Assembly (NCBI RefSeq): GCF_014066305.1
Contig: NW_023501081.1
Coordinates: 310,001-374,000, forward strand
Length of the DNA stretch: 64,000 nucleotides
Direction of reading: 5' to 3'
Source: Letharia columbiana
Lineage: Eukaryota > Ascomycota > Lecanoromycetes > Lecanorales > Parmeliaceae
In this document: in pieces, positions 10,818-22,800 of the stretch
Position numbering within the stretch: the stretch's first letter is position 1
Layout of the letters: each line of letters opens with the position of its first letter
The notes under the pieces: model-generated
Databases searched by the model: none
Seen by the model: only the letters and a program-made list of their open reading frames with translations
Told to the model about the DNA's origin: nothing
Translations under genes and position numbers: made by a program

Positions 10818-13800
10818 TCACAGCGAAAACTCATACTCGATTTTTGCAAGAATCGTATTTTTCAGGTTAAAATCATGCACAAAGGCCATGCCTGTCTTGT
10901 CCTCTAGCCTCGTCTTGTCGCTAGCAACGCGAAGTGCTTCCAGGAAACCTGGTAGAATGCTCCGGATTTCGTACCCAATGCTTGCAGAGTAAATGTTGCC
11001 CCGGTGGTTTCTGGCACAGATTTCCAGGCGGACCTCCCTGACAAAGGCTGCAATCGCTGGCTCGTTGCCTCCGGATATGCCTTCGGAAATAGCTTGCTTC
11101 CTTTTCAGGTCCAGCTGGGACCACCTTCTTGCCGTGCTGATTTGCAAAGTATTGTATGATGCCGGAGCCTTTGGAGCTTGCGTGAGGTCCGGAAGGCCAG
11201 TCTGGGAATTGAAAGTGCTACCGATTCCGTATACCTCGCTGAAGTGGTTCGCACGACGCGCACGGATCGCAAGGGCATTAATGGGCTCTGATTGAAGGTC
11301 TGCCTCAGTGTAAAACTTGGCAGGGCAGCCCAGCTACCCACAGTGTAGGACGCTAGGACCGAAAGGACTGACGAAGGGAGGCATCACTGTTCCGTCACCA
11401 AGGTGGGCCTCGTACCCAGCCTGCGGGTTGGCAAAAAACTTGAAGTCAGTTTATCGAAGATAGGTCCTTCTGCAATGAATTCTTCTGGGTTCAGCACTGC
11501 TGGTGCCAGCGGCTCTCTTAACTTCACGTTTACAAAGAAAGTTTTTGGTGTGGTATGACCCTTCTGTGTAAACAGTGCCCAGAACGTGATGGCTTGTAGA
11601 CGAGGTGTGACGTCTCGACGACTGGCATGGTCGAACCCTGCTAGGAAACGCTTCATCTCCTGCCACTGACCCAATGCGTCTTCCAGTTTCGGCCAGAACC
11701 TGTCTGCCGAAACAATGGATGTTGGACCACCCAAATCTCGTGGGACCTGCACATTCCGGAGTCAGTAAAGCACGAATTTTTTTGACGCAGAAAATTTAAT
11801 AAAACAAGGTTGGGGAGCGTCATGAACATTTAAGTCCCAAATCAGTGCCTGGGACTCAAACATGGTGTCGAATTTGGGGCGGGGGGGGGGGGGTTTGCTG
11901 CAAAAAGTGCACTCACGTTTGGTGCGTTGAAGCCTTGGTATACAAGTTGCAAGAATGGGTGCGTCCATGATTTATCTCCGTCCTTCTCGCGAAAGAGCCC
12001 GTTCATGATGTTGGTGATGACAAGGTTAATGAGCTTCGCCTTCTGCATTGCCTCCATCCTCCCGGCGACAATAGGCAAATTGAGCAACTCGTACCATCTC
12101 AACATTTGATTGAAGCCAGCTAGAGGGTATTGGATGATCCAGCTGTCAAGATGTGCTTGATTGTAATCCGAGACGGCCCATAAAAGAGCCTGAGAATAGG
12201 CAACCCATTGTCCAGTCTCACTGAAATTTTCTCGTGATTCGCACCTCTGGAGAAGGTTTCGAAGAGTCCAGTCCAAAAGCTGTCGACGAGAGGAGATCTC
12301 TGCATCTTCACTATCTTTAGCGCACCAGTTCTTGGTCTCCAGAGTCCGTTCGATTATCGTCATGAAAAGCTGTAATACCCCCGATGCGCTGGTAGCAAGT
12401 CCAGCTGTGATAGCAAGAGTGAGCTGGTGGTTGATGTACTTCTTGTTTGGGCCTCGGTAGCAGACCGTAGGAATGGTAGCCACGATGTTCTCTTGGTAGA
12501 TGGACCTTGGGCAGGGAAGAGCACACTGGAAACATATACATTGACTGCATATCATGTTCGCGTTCCGCTTCGCTTGCCCGGCAGCCTGTCACCCCAAGAG
12601 AAGTTAGCGAAGAAGTTCTCCGTCTTCGCATGGAGGGGAATGTATTCAGACTCACTAGGGGAAAGTTCAGAGCGAATTCTGTAGTGTTCTCTTCAACGGT
12701 ATCAAGTTTCTTGAGGACCACGGACATGATCTGCTCTTCACCGCAGCAGATTGGACATATGCCGCGAAAAGCTTCGATATCATCGGACAGATCCAGCGCT
12801 TGTAGATGAATCTCAGAGTCCTCAGCTGACGATACTTCTGAACGCATGGCCCTGTTACTTTTGCGGTTGAGGATATCGGCTGTATAAGAGGACTTCTCGA
12901 AACCTGAAATTATGGAAAGTCCTCGGTTGATGAGCCTGTTGATTTCGGTAGCAAACCGATTTTCCTCGCTCGGAGAATTCTGCAAGTCCAGATAAGTCGC
13001 CCGATTGGCGGCATGAGCACCACGAAGCTGATCCATGAGCAAAAGTCTATCCTCATGTCCCGATACTGTCTGGATTCTCTCCATTATCATTCTTGCCCCA
13101 TGGCGATCCTCTAGCCGTACGATGACTTGCTGTTGCTTGTGGCGAAGGAGTAGATCCCGTAGCTGGCCAAGCTGGCCGCGAGTCTTGCATATGAGTCCCA
13201 GTTGAGAGATGGCTTCTTCCCCAAGTAAGTTGCGTAGGTCTTGAAGCCTGATTTGTTGCTGGACGAGCAATGCAGGAACATTGACTAGGGCATTGGTAGC
13301 TGCATCCCACTCAGGTCCCAGTGAAGCTGCTCTAGTGGGAGACCTTCGCCCTTCATGTTGTGTCAGATTAATGGCCAATTTCCCACAACGCTTGACAAAA
13401 GCAGCTTCGTTTGGGTATTCTGGAAGTGATTCCCAGCTTGATAGATCGAATGAACCTTGGAAATCTTCGTTCGTGAGTGGAGCAAACCCTCCTTTAGCCG
13501 CATCAAGTATAGACGCCCCGTCGAATAGTCCTTAAACAGGATCAATGCCGCTCGAGCGACCGCGAAGAACGGTATTCCAACGGAGATATTGGTGTTGCCG
13601 GGAAATGCGTACTTTCCGCCAAAAATAAGTAGAACCGCGGGAACATGGATTACTTCCATGACGTCGGCCAACCGAGCGAGCTCTGCGACATTTTGTTCGG
13701 CTATTTCCCTGTCCGTAATCAAAACCCAGAGGTCGGAATCCCGTATGGACTCTATTGCAGCCGGTTGTCGGAGTATAGTATCTGGCGAAGTACTACCTGA

Positions 13801-14280
13801 GCCGGAGAAATAATTGGCAGGTACTATCACAGTGTCTAGAATCTGTGGCATTTCACATTCATGGTCCCACTTTGTCACGTTATCGCCGCGATTTCCGTGG
13901 AAAGCTGCCACAGCTTTGGCTTGTGCTCGCATATAGCTCCCATGGTACTGCCAACCGAATCCACAGCGAAGAACTTTTTGGCATCAAAGAAGGAGGTTTG
14001 GGTGGGAGGATTCACATCGATACTGAGGGGCTCTGCCACACTCTCTTGCCAGACAAGTAGAGCCATTGTCCAGTGACAGTCGAGCACAAGGGCGTATGTC
14101 CTCGCTACTGGCTAAATACGCGGAGGTATCAATAGGGTGTATCAGTACTGTTGCTGGAAGTGAACCGGAAAAAGAGTCAAACCAAATGGCTCGAGAATCA
14201 TAGCAGACGAGAACATCTGAAATGAGTGGACCTATGTATACAGCATAAATTCCGAAACATGAGTCAGAGTAATCGAAAAT
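10818..14280 (-). pseudogene. vWA-like / zinc-ribbon fungal protein, multiply frameshifted
   Basis: Remnant of a large fungal protein of unknown role. Read from 14,280 down: GPLISDVLVCYDSRA, a vWA-like DSVGSTMGAICEH segment, SDLWVLITD, a conserved block (SLGPEWDAAT), a zinc-ribbon-like CPICCGEEQIMS with partner cysteines CICFQC, then a long C-terminal region ending near 10,818. Two canonical introns remain (12,655-12,586 and 11,916-11,747). The protein continues only by changing frame at about 14,040-14,066, 13,919-13,924, 13,503-13,507 and 11,443-11,447, and a TAG lies at 11,336-11,334 inside otherwise continuous coding sequence. The N-terminus before residue GPLI is not found. None of the frame changes has room for an intron. 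Confidence 0.78.
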
Positions 14281-17200
14281 AGTGAGTCAATACGGCAGAA
14301 AGAAAAGGGCGGGGTTGAGTCATGAATCAGCGTCATGGTCTATGGACTAGTTATGCCTGTCTGTATCAATGTGAAAGGAATCGGATCTTGCGGAAGGAGA
14401 AGATCTACATAGACCAGACGTCTGAGATAGAGCCTAAAACACGTGATTGGCATCTAAAAATCACCCACATCTTTCGTGTGAGGGAAGGGTGCTGGCTTTG
14501 CTTCGCGGTGACCTGAACCAATTGCGCTGAGTGAAACAGTCCCCTCCATCCCTCTCCTTTCTTTCATTCAGACACCGCTTATTGTCATTACCTTATAGAC
14601 AAGAAAGCTGCATACTAAGGCGATCGACCTTAGGGTTTCCCGTCGTGCAAATTCGCATTTTCCCCAAAATGAAGGATACACTTCAAGAGTATACACATCG
14701 AAAACACCCCCGATCAGGGCATATACCGCCAGAGGCCTTAATCCGCAATTAGATTGAGAATAAGGTAACAATACTTGAAGCTCTATTGCCTTGGACTCCG
14801 CATACGTTTTAGTTTAGATAAGCATCCGGCGCATGGTGGGAGAGGCTTTACAACTGAAGCGCCAGGGTGCTTGCCGGTCGCTACCCTAATGAACTCGGCT
14901 GGCAACGAGATCCACCTGTACGTGGTGCCGGCTACGAACCCTCTGACAAAGATTCCTATGCCTTCGGGAGTCTGCTCTGTACCTGTTTAGCAGCTGCTAC
15001 GCGTTGATTGGGTCCCGACTCGTCAGCTGCAGTGGGCGTAAACTTACGGTCCGGCACGTCAGAGGAGCCAAGAGATCTCAAGGGAGCGTACATTTACACA
15101 TGGGTGTACGATCGGATTCTTCGATTACGACAACGGTCAACTACGTACGAGCGAAAATCGGACAACGAGACGCGTCAGATCGAGGGTTAACGCGTCCCCC
15201 TCGAAGAATTCGGTATTATCGACATGACGGCGAGCCCCACCCCTCTCGGTCGGATAATACCTCCCTCCCTCGCTGATCGGTAACTCTTCCCTAAATACTA
15301 CAAGTACCCGACTCCGGCCACAGACGAGTCGAGCTCGTTTACGAGAATTGTATGGAGGTTTTCTACAGGAAAGAGACCAGACAAGAGAGCTGAATCTAAT
15401 GTGCTTGGAAAATACCCCCTTGACAGCGGAGTCAGCGAGTAACAAGTGATGGCCGTATACCTCCCAGCCAGCTATCGACGTGCGAATAGGCCTCGATTAG
15501 GTCTCGTATCCCTACGGGAATCGAAGCGAGCTCTCGACTTCGGTTTGACAAATGTCACTATTCTCTCTCTTACGTGACGATATACAATGGAGTACTGGGT
15601 GTCTGAGGGTACATAGAACAGAGAGGCTAGAGCTCGGCCCGGAGAAACGAGGAAAAAGCTTTGGGGTACATTGCAGAGTGTAATGGTGTCTGGTTGCAAT
15701 GGAGGCTTTGGAATTCCCAACATAATGTACATAGCCGTGGTTCTCGGGACCACGATTATCTGCCGTACCTTAAATGGGGTACGGATGCCGGACATGGCCG
15801 TAAGGCCGAGTGGGTAAAAACGGTTGCACTCTGGGCTACGCCTTTCAATGGGAAGGGGTACGAACAGAGGCACGGCCCTCCGATGTAGGATCTACACACA
15901 CACACACACACCCTAATGAACTCATTAGCGATATGAGACTTGAATGGCGCTCACGAGGCTAAAAGAAGATCATGGGTGCTCAGTCAAAAGCCGGTTTAGT
16001 CAGGCGTCGCCTACCGGCTCCAGAAATATGAAGATTAAGACAATCAACATAGGTCTGGGACTCTGAAACGTAGGCCTCCACAACCGATCATCCCAGATCG
16101 TAAGACCTAGTCCGGTATGGGAGGTTGGCTTGGCGGGAGACGCACTCATAGAATGGATTGACTTTTCTCATCGTTGCACTTAAAGACCATGCTGGGGTAG
16201 ACTCACATCAACGTTGATACAGGGCCGCGGTACATCTCAAGCAGGCGAATCCTGATTTATACGTCAGCCGTAGAAATGTACAAGCTTCGGCATTTGCGGA
16301 CAAAAATAGTAATGTGCAACAGCATCAGAGAATATGGTAAGTTTGGTGATTTTTTGTCATCAAGATCAATCAGAAGCAGAACTGATGTATTTGTTTCTCA
16401 TCATTTGTAGGGTTTATGTTGGATAAAGCTTAGGCAAGTGCACTGAGCAAACACGTACCTATCACTTGGTTTCTTCTTCGACCCCACTATCATAACCGAA
16501 CTATGCATAGTCAGCAGAGATCATAACGAGCTGTGGCCGAGATATCAAGAAATTCAGGGATAAAGATATTCAGATGGTAGTGCATGTAGTTCAATGGCTC
16601 ACGGAAGAATGGCCGGAACTTGTGTGATGGGTTTCCTCATAATGCAGGCCTCCGGCACAAATACAACGACAAGGGCAACTTACCTTGTTGGTCGGAGATC
16701 AAAGATGCGTCAAAGCTCGGTTGACTTGAGATCAGAAAGCGGGGAGACCAGGATATGATTGATAGGCCAGATGTCTGCGTAGTGGTCAATTAACCCTTGG
16801 GGCCAATACTTGGATGTGAGCTCCCCATCCCTCGTACTTGCACGAGTTGCTGTGACGTCCGGCTTCGTCTTTTCCAAGGGTCCATACGTTAGGACTTTCA
16901 AGGTATAAAGAAGCAGTTAGGAGAACGTTTTGTGTCTTTGGTTGGGAGTGTGAAAACGAGAAGATTGTTGTAGGTGAAATTTCCACACGAGTGCGGGAAC
17001 CGCCAAGCCTCGGCGAATCGAAAGCCAAGGGTACAGGACAGGGGTTCTTGACTAGCCAGATATATTGCAATTCTCTCCGTGTGCGAACACCAGCACCTCA
17101 ATCATTACTTCTCCAGTGTTTGGTGACTCCTATGCTCGGCAGATACTGTGTGAGCTACACCTGTTGAATCTGCGGACCGTATGGCACAGTACCTTCGGAA

Positions 17201-17378
17201 AGCTCTCATTGTGGTCAAACGTGGTCAGAGCGGTTCGCTAGAAGATACGGCCACCGTGCTACGCATCTTCTGTCCTTGGTGGCTTGCGACTCAGAATTAA
17301 ACATCACAATCGCTCTTTATTAACCCTCTCAAGGCCTGCTGAGATACAGCGGTACGGTCGATACGATGAACAGGCATA
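14281..17378. other. 3.1-kb gene-free stretch
   Basis: No frame longer than about 130 codons and none with a recognisable domain on either strand. I see no tRNA and no clear terminal repeats. A CA microsatellite lies at 15,892-15,911. Composition is normal GC, so it is not part of the AT-rich compartment. It may be old transposon debris or long promoter DNA for the mannosyltransferase gene. Confidence 0.5.
15892..15911 (+). repeat. (CA)n microsatellite
   Basis: About ten uninterrupted CA units. Confidence 0.9.
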
Positions 17379-19140
17379 ATGCCTATGTCAATGGGCAGAA
17401 AGGATACTCGTCTAGAGAGAGTGGTAATCTGTCGATATCCCCTCACAGGTAAGAGAGAGCTATTTTCTCGGCCACGCCCCGGCGGCGCGCATGGAATATC
17501 TGAACCTGATGCTGACATAGGCTTCTTTACGCCTAGATTTCAGCCGCGGTCCCAGCCAGCTCTACGACGAAGGAGGCAGCTTCTAATACGGTTGGGCATT
17601 GCTGGATGCTCTTCCCTGCTTCTCATGCTGATATTCTTCCCTTCAATACGATCCACTTTCTTGACGGTTCTGACTCTTGGCCTTATGTCAAGCTCCGACG
17701 TAGAGCAGCTGCAGTTGGAGACTGTTCGGTACTACGACCTATCAGAATCTGGGGGTACCGCCAGGGGATGGGAGCACGAGGAAAGAGTCCTCATGTGCGC
17801 ACCTCTACGAGACGCCGAATCTCATCTTCCAATGTTCTTCTCGCATCTACATAATTTCACTTATCCACATCATCTCGTCGATTTGGCATTCCTGGTGTCC
17901 GATTCGAAAGACAATACCCTACAACTCCTGTCTCAAATGCTAACGGATTTACAAAATGACCCTGATCCGAAACAACCTTTTGGAGAGATATCGGTAATAG
18001 AAAAGGATTTTGGGCAGAAAGTCAATCAGGATGTTGAGAGCCGACATGGTTTCGCAGCCCAAGCTAGCAGAAGGAAGTTGATGGCTCAGGCAAGGAATTG
18101 GCTGCTGAGTGCCGCACTCCGGCCAACCCACAGCTGGGTCTACTGGAGGGACGCAGATGTGGAGACTGCTCCATTCACGATCTTGGAAGACCTCATGCGG
18201 CACAACAAGGACGTCATCGTACCAAGTGAGTGATCGTCTTCATCTTCGCCAATGGTTCTTCGACTGATGACTATAGATGTGTGGCGGCCACTGCCTGATT
18301 GGCTCGGTGGTGAGCAGCCGTACGACTTGAATTCTTGGCAGGAGTCGGAAACAGCTCTAGCGTTGGCCGATACACTTGACGAGGATGCTGTCATTGTCGA
18401 AGGTTATGCAGAGTATGCGACCTGGAGGCCACATTTGGCATATCTAAGAGACCCATACGGCGACCCGGACATGGAGATGGAGATTGATGGTGTTGGAGGC
18501 GTTAGCATTTTGGCAAAGGCGAAGGTCTTCAGATCTGGGGTTCATTTCCCAGCCTTCAGCTTTGAGAAGCATGCAGAAACAGAAGGGTTTGGCAAGGTAG
18601 GCTCCGACTGTGTTGATCTCATGACATTGCTGACAACGAGTCTAGATGGCAAAGAGAATGCAGTTTTCAGTTGTCGGATTGCCCCACTACACTGTTTGGC
18701 ATCTTTACGAACCAAGCGTCGACGATATCCGGCACATGGAAGAAATGGAACAAGAGCGGCGAAACCGTGAGAATGAGGAGAAGGAGCGAGTGGAGCGTAT
18801 GAAGAAGATTAAAGAGGAGTTCAACGACCAAGGCAGCCAATGGGAGAAAGACAAGAACGCAATTGATGGTATCTCGCAGAAGGAGGAACAGATCAGGAAA
18901 GAGCATGATGCCGCCATGGCTGCTCAAGAAGAGAAGGGCCCTGCCGCACAGGCAGGTAAGGAAACCGCAGAAGGCGCTGCTTCGAAAGACTCGAAAGACT
19001 CCAAGGTTGCAAAGGATACCAAAGATGCAATTGATGCTAAAGAAGGGAAAGGTACAAAGAACGCCAAAAACGTCAAGGACACCGAGGACACAGCGAATGA
19101 AAAGGAAGTCGAGGAAGCTGAAGTGGTCAAGGATACATGA
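17379..19140 (+). CDS. Mannan polymerase subunit, Anp1/Mnn9/Van1 family (GT62)
   Basis: Exons 17379-17448, 17521-18225, 18277-18596, 18646-19140; 529 aa. A Golgi type II membrane alpha-1,6-mannosyltransferase subunit that extends N-glycan mannan. Seen: a membrane anchor (LLIRLGIAGCSSLLLMLIFF) at about residues 45-65, then the lumenal GT62 domain with ERVLMCAPLRDAESHLP, the DXD-type WRDADVE, VPNVWRPLPDW and VEGYAEYATWRPHL. The C-terminus is a long charged tail rich in K, D and E (a coiled-coil stretch near MEEMEQERRN, then KDSKDSK-like repeats). That tail reminds me most of Van1, but I would not choose among the three paralogues. Intron 1 (72 nt) keeps frame and has no in-frame stop, so spliced and unspliced forms both code. 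Introns 2 and 3 are canonical. Confidence 0.88.
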
Positions 19141-19893
19141 AAAGACAACTGATACCCAATCTCCCCTAGATTTCAAAGGTCGGAAGCGCATTATTCGATT
19201 TTACAGCTACACATTCCTGAGAGGAATCCGCGAACCGTTTCTGCCTTGCGGTCGTCAGGAAATCGTTAGCATCGCCAATGAACGATAGCTTCCATTTCTG
19301 GCAAAGATCAATATATCGGTAGTACGGACCTTAATATTGGACACGCCGCGGGAATGAACTGTCGGCGTAACGAACTTGATGAGATTTTCTCTACGTCTAT
19401 CTGGTTTCGATTTGTGGCATAGAGGGAAGGACGTGAACGGGGCGTCCATCTGAAGGCTTTCTCTCGGCTATTTTTGGGGATCTCGCAGAGGCAAGGCGTC
19501 CGCATAGATAGAACTGTATGACAATAATAAGGTGTAGACAATTTCAAGGACAAATATACCAACTTTTACGAAGAGGACAACGAAGCAACTTGCTGTGCTC
19601 TCCGTATCATCCAAGCTGCAGGCGGAGGACTCTTTTGCGGACTCTACGACAAATGCTTGGCGCTTGTCGACCGAAAATAAAGCTCGGCATTTCATTTGAC
19701 AGATACATTGCAGCGCCTTACTCATCGTGTCTCTGAGCTTTCTCATGATGCCCTTTGGAGGCGTATGACTGGAACAGAGATGTCTTTCATCGAAGGTGCT
19801 GCGGAAGCCTCTTAATCTTACCAGCAACTGGATGAGCCGCACCAACTTATAGACTAGGAAGAAGTGCTAGAGAGCAGCGTCTAGGACGCGAGC
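19141..19893. other. Intergenic region before the Arf-GEF gene
   Basis: About 750 bp between two same-strand genes, holding the 3' end of the mannosyltransferase gene and the promoter of the Arf-GEF. The minus-strand frame at 19,468-19,845 has no support beyond its length. Confidence 0.5.
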
Positions 19894-22800
19894 ATGACCG
19901 GTGATACAGAGAGACATGGGGGAACCATCAGATCTTGGCATGAAGAGGCTCCCGCAAGTACTCGACCCAACACAGGCATATCTAGTCAAACCATCAGGGC
20001 CACGCCGGCTCGAAGTATGGCACAAGAGCGTTTCCCCCAGACGCACACGCCCGCTGCCGCCAACACAAAAATATCTATAGCTGTGGATCCTGTGGCTCTA
20101 ATCACTACAGAGTGTATAACGGTCACCTCGGCAATGAGAAAGCATGCTCGATGGGCGCATTCATCTGTTTCTACTATTCTGGGAGGCGGCCCCTCAATGG
20201 CCACTGGAAGTGATATCAGTCGGCTTCCAAGGCAGAACGAAAGGAGCTTGGGAACTGCACAGACTCAGGCTGGAAGGACGCCTAATGGCGCCGTTGGGGA
20301 AGATGACAGTCTGGCCAGTCGTTGGGGTCTTAGGGGAAAGAAAGGGAAGAGCATGCAAGACAATCCTTTGCTTTCTGCTTTCGCCCGCCTAAGGAATGAT
20401 CTCAGAGGTTGCACAGGTAGGGATAGCAGCATACGATGGCCTACGTAAAGAGCTAATCTTTGCATAGATATCAGGAGCTTCGATATTCCTTCCTTGCTTC
20501 ACCCTTTCCTCCAAGTCATACGCTCTTCCTCGACTTCAGCTCCGATCACTTCTCTTGCAATCGTTGCCATAACAAAGTTTTTCGCCTATAACCTCATAGA
20601 CAGAGATTCGCCCCGCCTTTCGTTGGCGATGCAACTACTCTCCGCGGCTATTACCCACTGCCGTTTTGAAGCGAGTGATTCCGCAGCTGACGAGATAGTA
20701 CTCCTGGGAATCTTGGAACTCATGGAAAGCATGCTTTCTGGCCCTGGAGGTGACCTGCTCGGGGATGAAAGCGTCTGCGAGATGATGGAGACGGGTCTAA
20801 GCATGTGCTGCCAGACACGTTTGTCCGATTTGCTGCGACGGAAAGCGGAAATGTCAATGATCAGTATGTGCCAAACGATCTTCGAGCGCCTAAAATCTCT
20901 AGAAATCGAGGCTGGCGAAGACCTCGGAGTGTTGGAAGCAGATGGTGAAGAGAGCGCGAATGTTGTTATGAACGATCCTGCTGTGAATGGCACCACTGTT
21001 GGTCTACCGGCCCCTGGAGTCAATGGCTCGGCTTCGACAGGCGTTGTCCGAGGCCCGAGGCAGACTACGGAAAGCCACAACAACGTCGAGCAGCTATCTG
21101 AAGACCTGGAATGTTCCTCTGCTCAGATAAATGCAGGTGCTTTAAATCCAACGCTACCTAGCAGTGCTGAAAACTCGAACGCCACCCAGATGAGCGCAAG
21201 CGCGTTAGACCTCACCCAGCACTCCGAGCAGAATGCAGACGAATCAGCTATCATCAAACCCTACTCTTTGCCATCGATCCGAGAACTTTTCCGGGTCCTT
21301 GTCGATCTCTTGCAACCCCACAATCGCCAACACGGTGACACTCTGAGAGTGATGGCGCTCCGAATAATTGATGTAGCTCTCGAAGTGGCTGGACCATCTA
21401 TAGCTAAGCACCCTAGCCTCGCGACATTAGCAAAAGACGACCTCTGCCGTTACTTGTTCCAATTAGTGCGTTCCGAGAACATGGCACTTCTAAACGAGTC
21501 ACTGCGAATCGCAGGAACACTGCTCGCAACATGTAGAGAAGTGCTGAAATTGCAGCAAGAGCTGTTCTTGTCCTATCTAGTCGCTTGTCTTCATCCGAGA
21601 GTCGAGATCGAGGACGAGCTTGGCATCGATCCTGCTTTGTACGAAGGCGTTCCAAAGACCCCCAAGCTCGTGAGACCGGCAGCTTCTCCTCAGGCGGGCA
21701 GCGGTCGATCGACGCCAGTGCCAATCAAAGAGCGTCAAAAGCTCGGACTAGAGGGTGGTTCAAGGAAGCCCGACGCCAGAGAGGCCATGGTGGAAAGTAT
21801 AGGCGCACTATCCCGAATGCCCAGTTATCTCGTCGAGCTTTACATCAACTACGATTGCGAGGTCGATCGCAGCGACCTGTGCGAAGACCTTATAGGCCTA
21901 CTTTCACGAAACGCATTCCCGGATTCGGCACGATGGAGCACCACCAACGTACCGCCTTTATGTCTCGACTCTCTGCTAGGATATGTTCAATTTGTTGCAG
22001 ATCGTCTAGATGACAATCCAGTATACCAGGATTATCCTGACATCAAGAGATTGCAAGAGCAGCGAGCTCGCAAGAGAATTATTATTCGTGGTGCTACAAA
22101 GTTCAATGAGAACCCCCGGGCCGGAATTGCGTTCCTAGCTTCGCATGGCATCGTGGACAATCCTGATGACGCTCAGTCAGTTGTCGCATTTCTCAGAGGC
22201 ACGACGAGAATATCGAAGACTGTCCTTGGTGAGTATCTTTCAAAGAAGTCTAATGGGCACCTCCTAGGAGCATTTCTGGACATGTTCGACTTTACCGGCA
22301 AAAGGGTGGACGAAGCATTGAGAGACCTGTTGAACTCATTCCGTTTGCCGGGCGAATCGGCACTCATCGAGCGGATCGTGGCGGTCTTCTCTGAGAAGTA
22401 CTGTGGCAATGCTACGCCTGAAGGTATCGCTAACGTAGACGCTGTACTCGTCCTTACCTATGCGATCATCATGTTGAATACAGATCAGCATAATCCCAAT
22501 GTCAAGAAGGACAAACGGATGACATACAACGACTTTGCCAGGAACCTACGAGGAGTCAACGGGGACAAAGACTTCGCTCCTAAATACCTCCAAGAGATAT
22601 ACGACTCCATCAAGAGTAACGAGATTATTCTTCCTGATGAACATAATAATAAGCAAGCTTTCGATTATGCTTGGGAAGAGCTTCTTGTCAAGGCGCGAAC
22701 CTCCGGACCTTTGACTATGTGCAATACGAACATTTATGACGCTGACATGTTCAGCGCAACGTGGAAACCCATCGTTGCAACGCTGTCTTATGTTTTTATG

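Noticed and set aside
14281..17378. Possible tRNA or small RNA gene in the gene-free stretch
   Set aside because: I looked for a TTCGAATC-type B box and cloverleaf stems on both strands and saw none I could defend.
18863..19288. Basic plus-strand frame overlapping the end of the mannosyltransferase gene
   Set aside because: Out-of-frame shadow of the Lys/Asp-rich tail of the real protein.
19468..19845. 125-codon minus-strand frame between the mannosyltransferase and Arf-GEF genes
   Set aside because: No signal, domain or splice context; lies in the promoter of the Arf-GEF gene.
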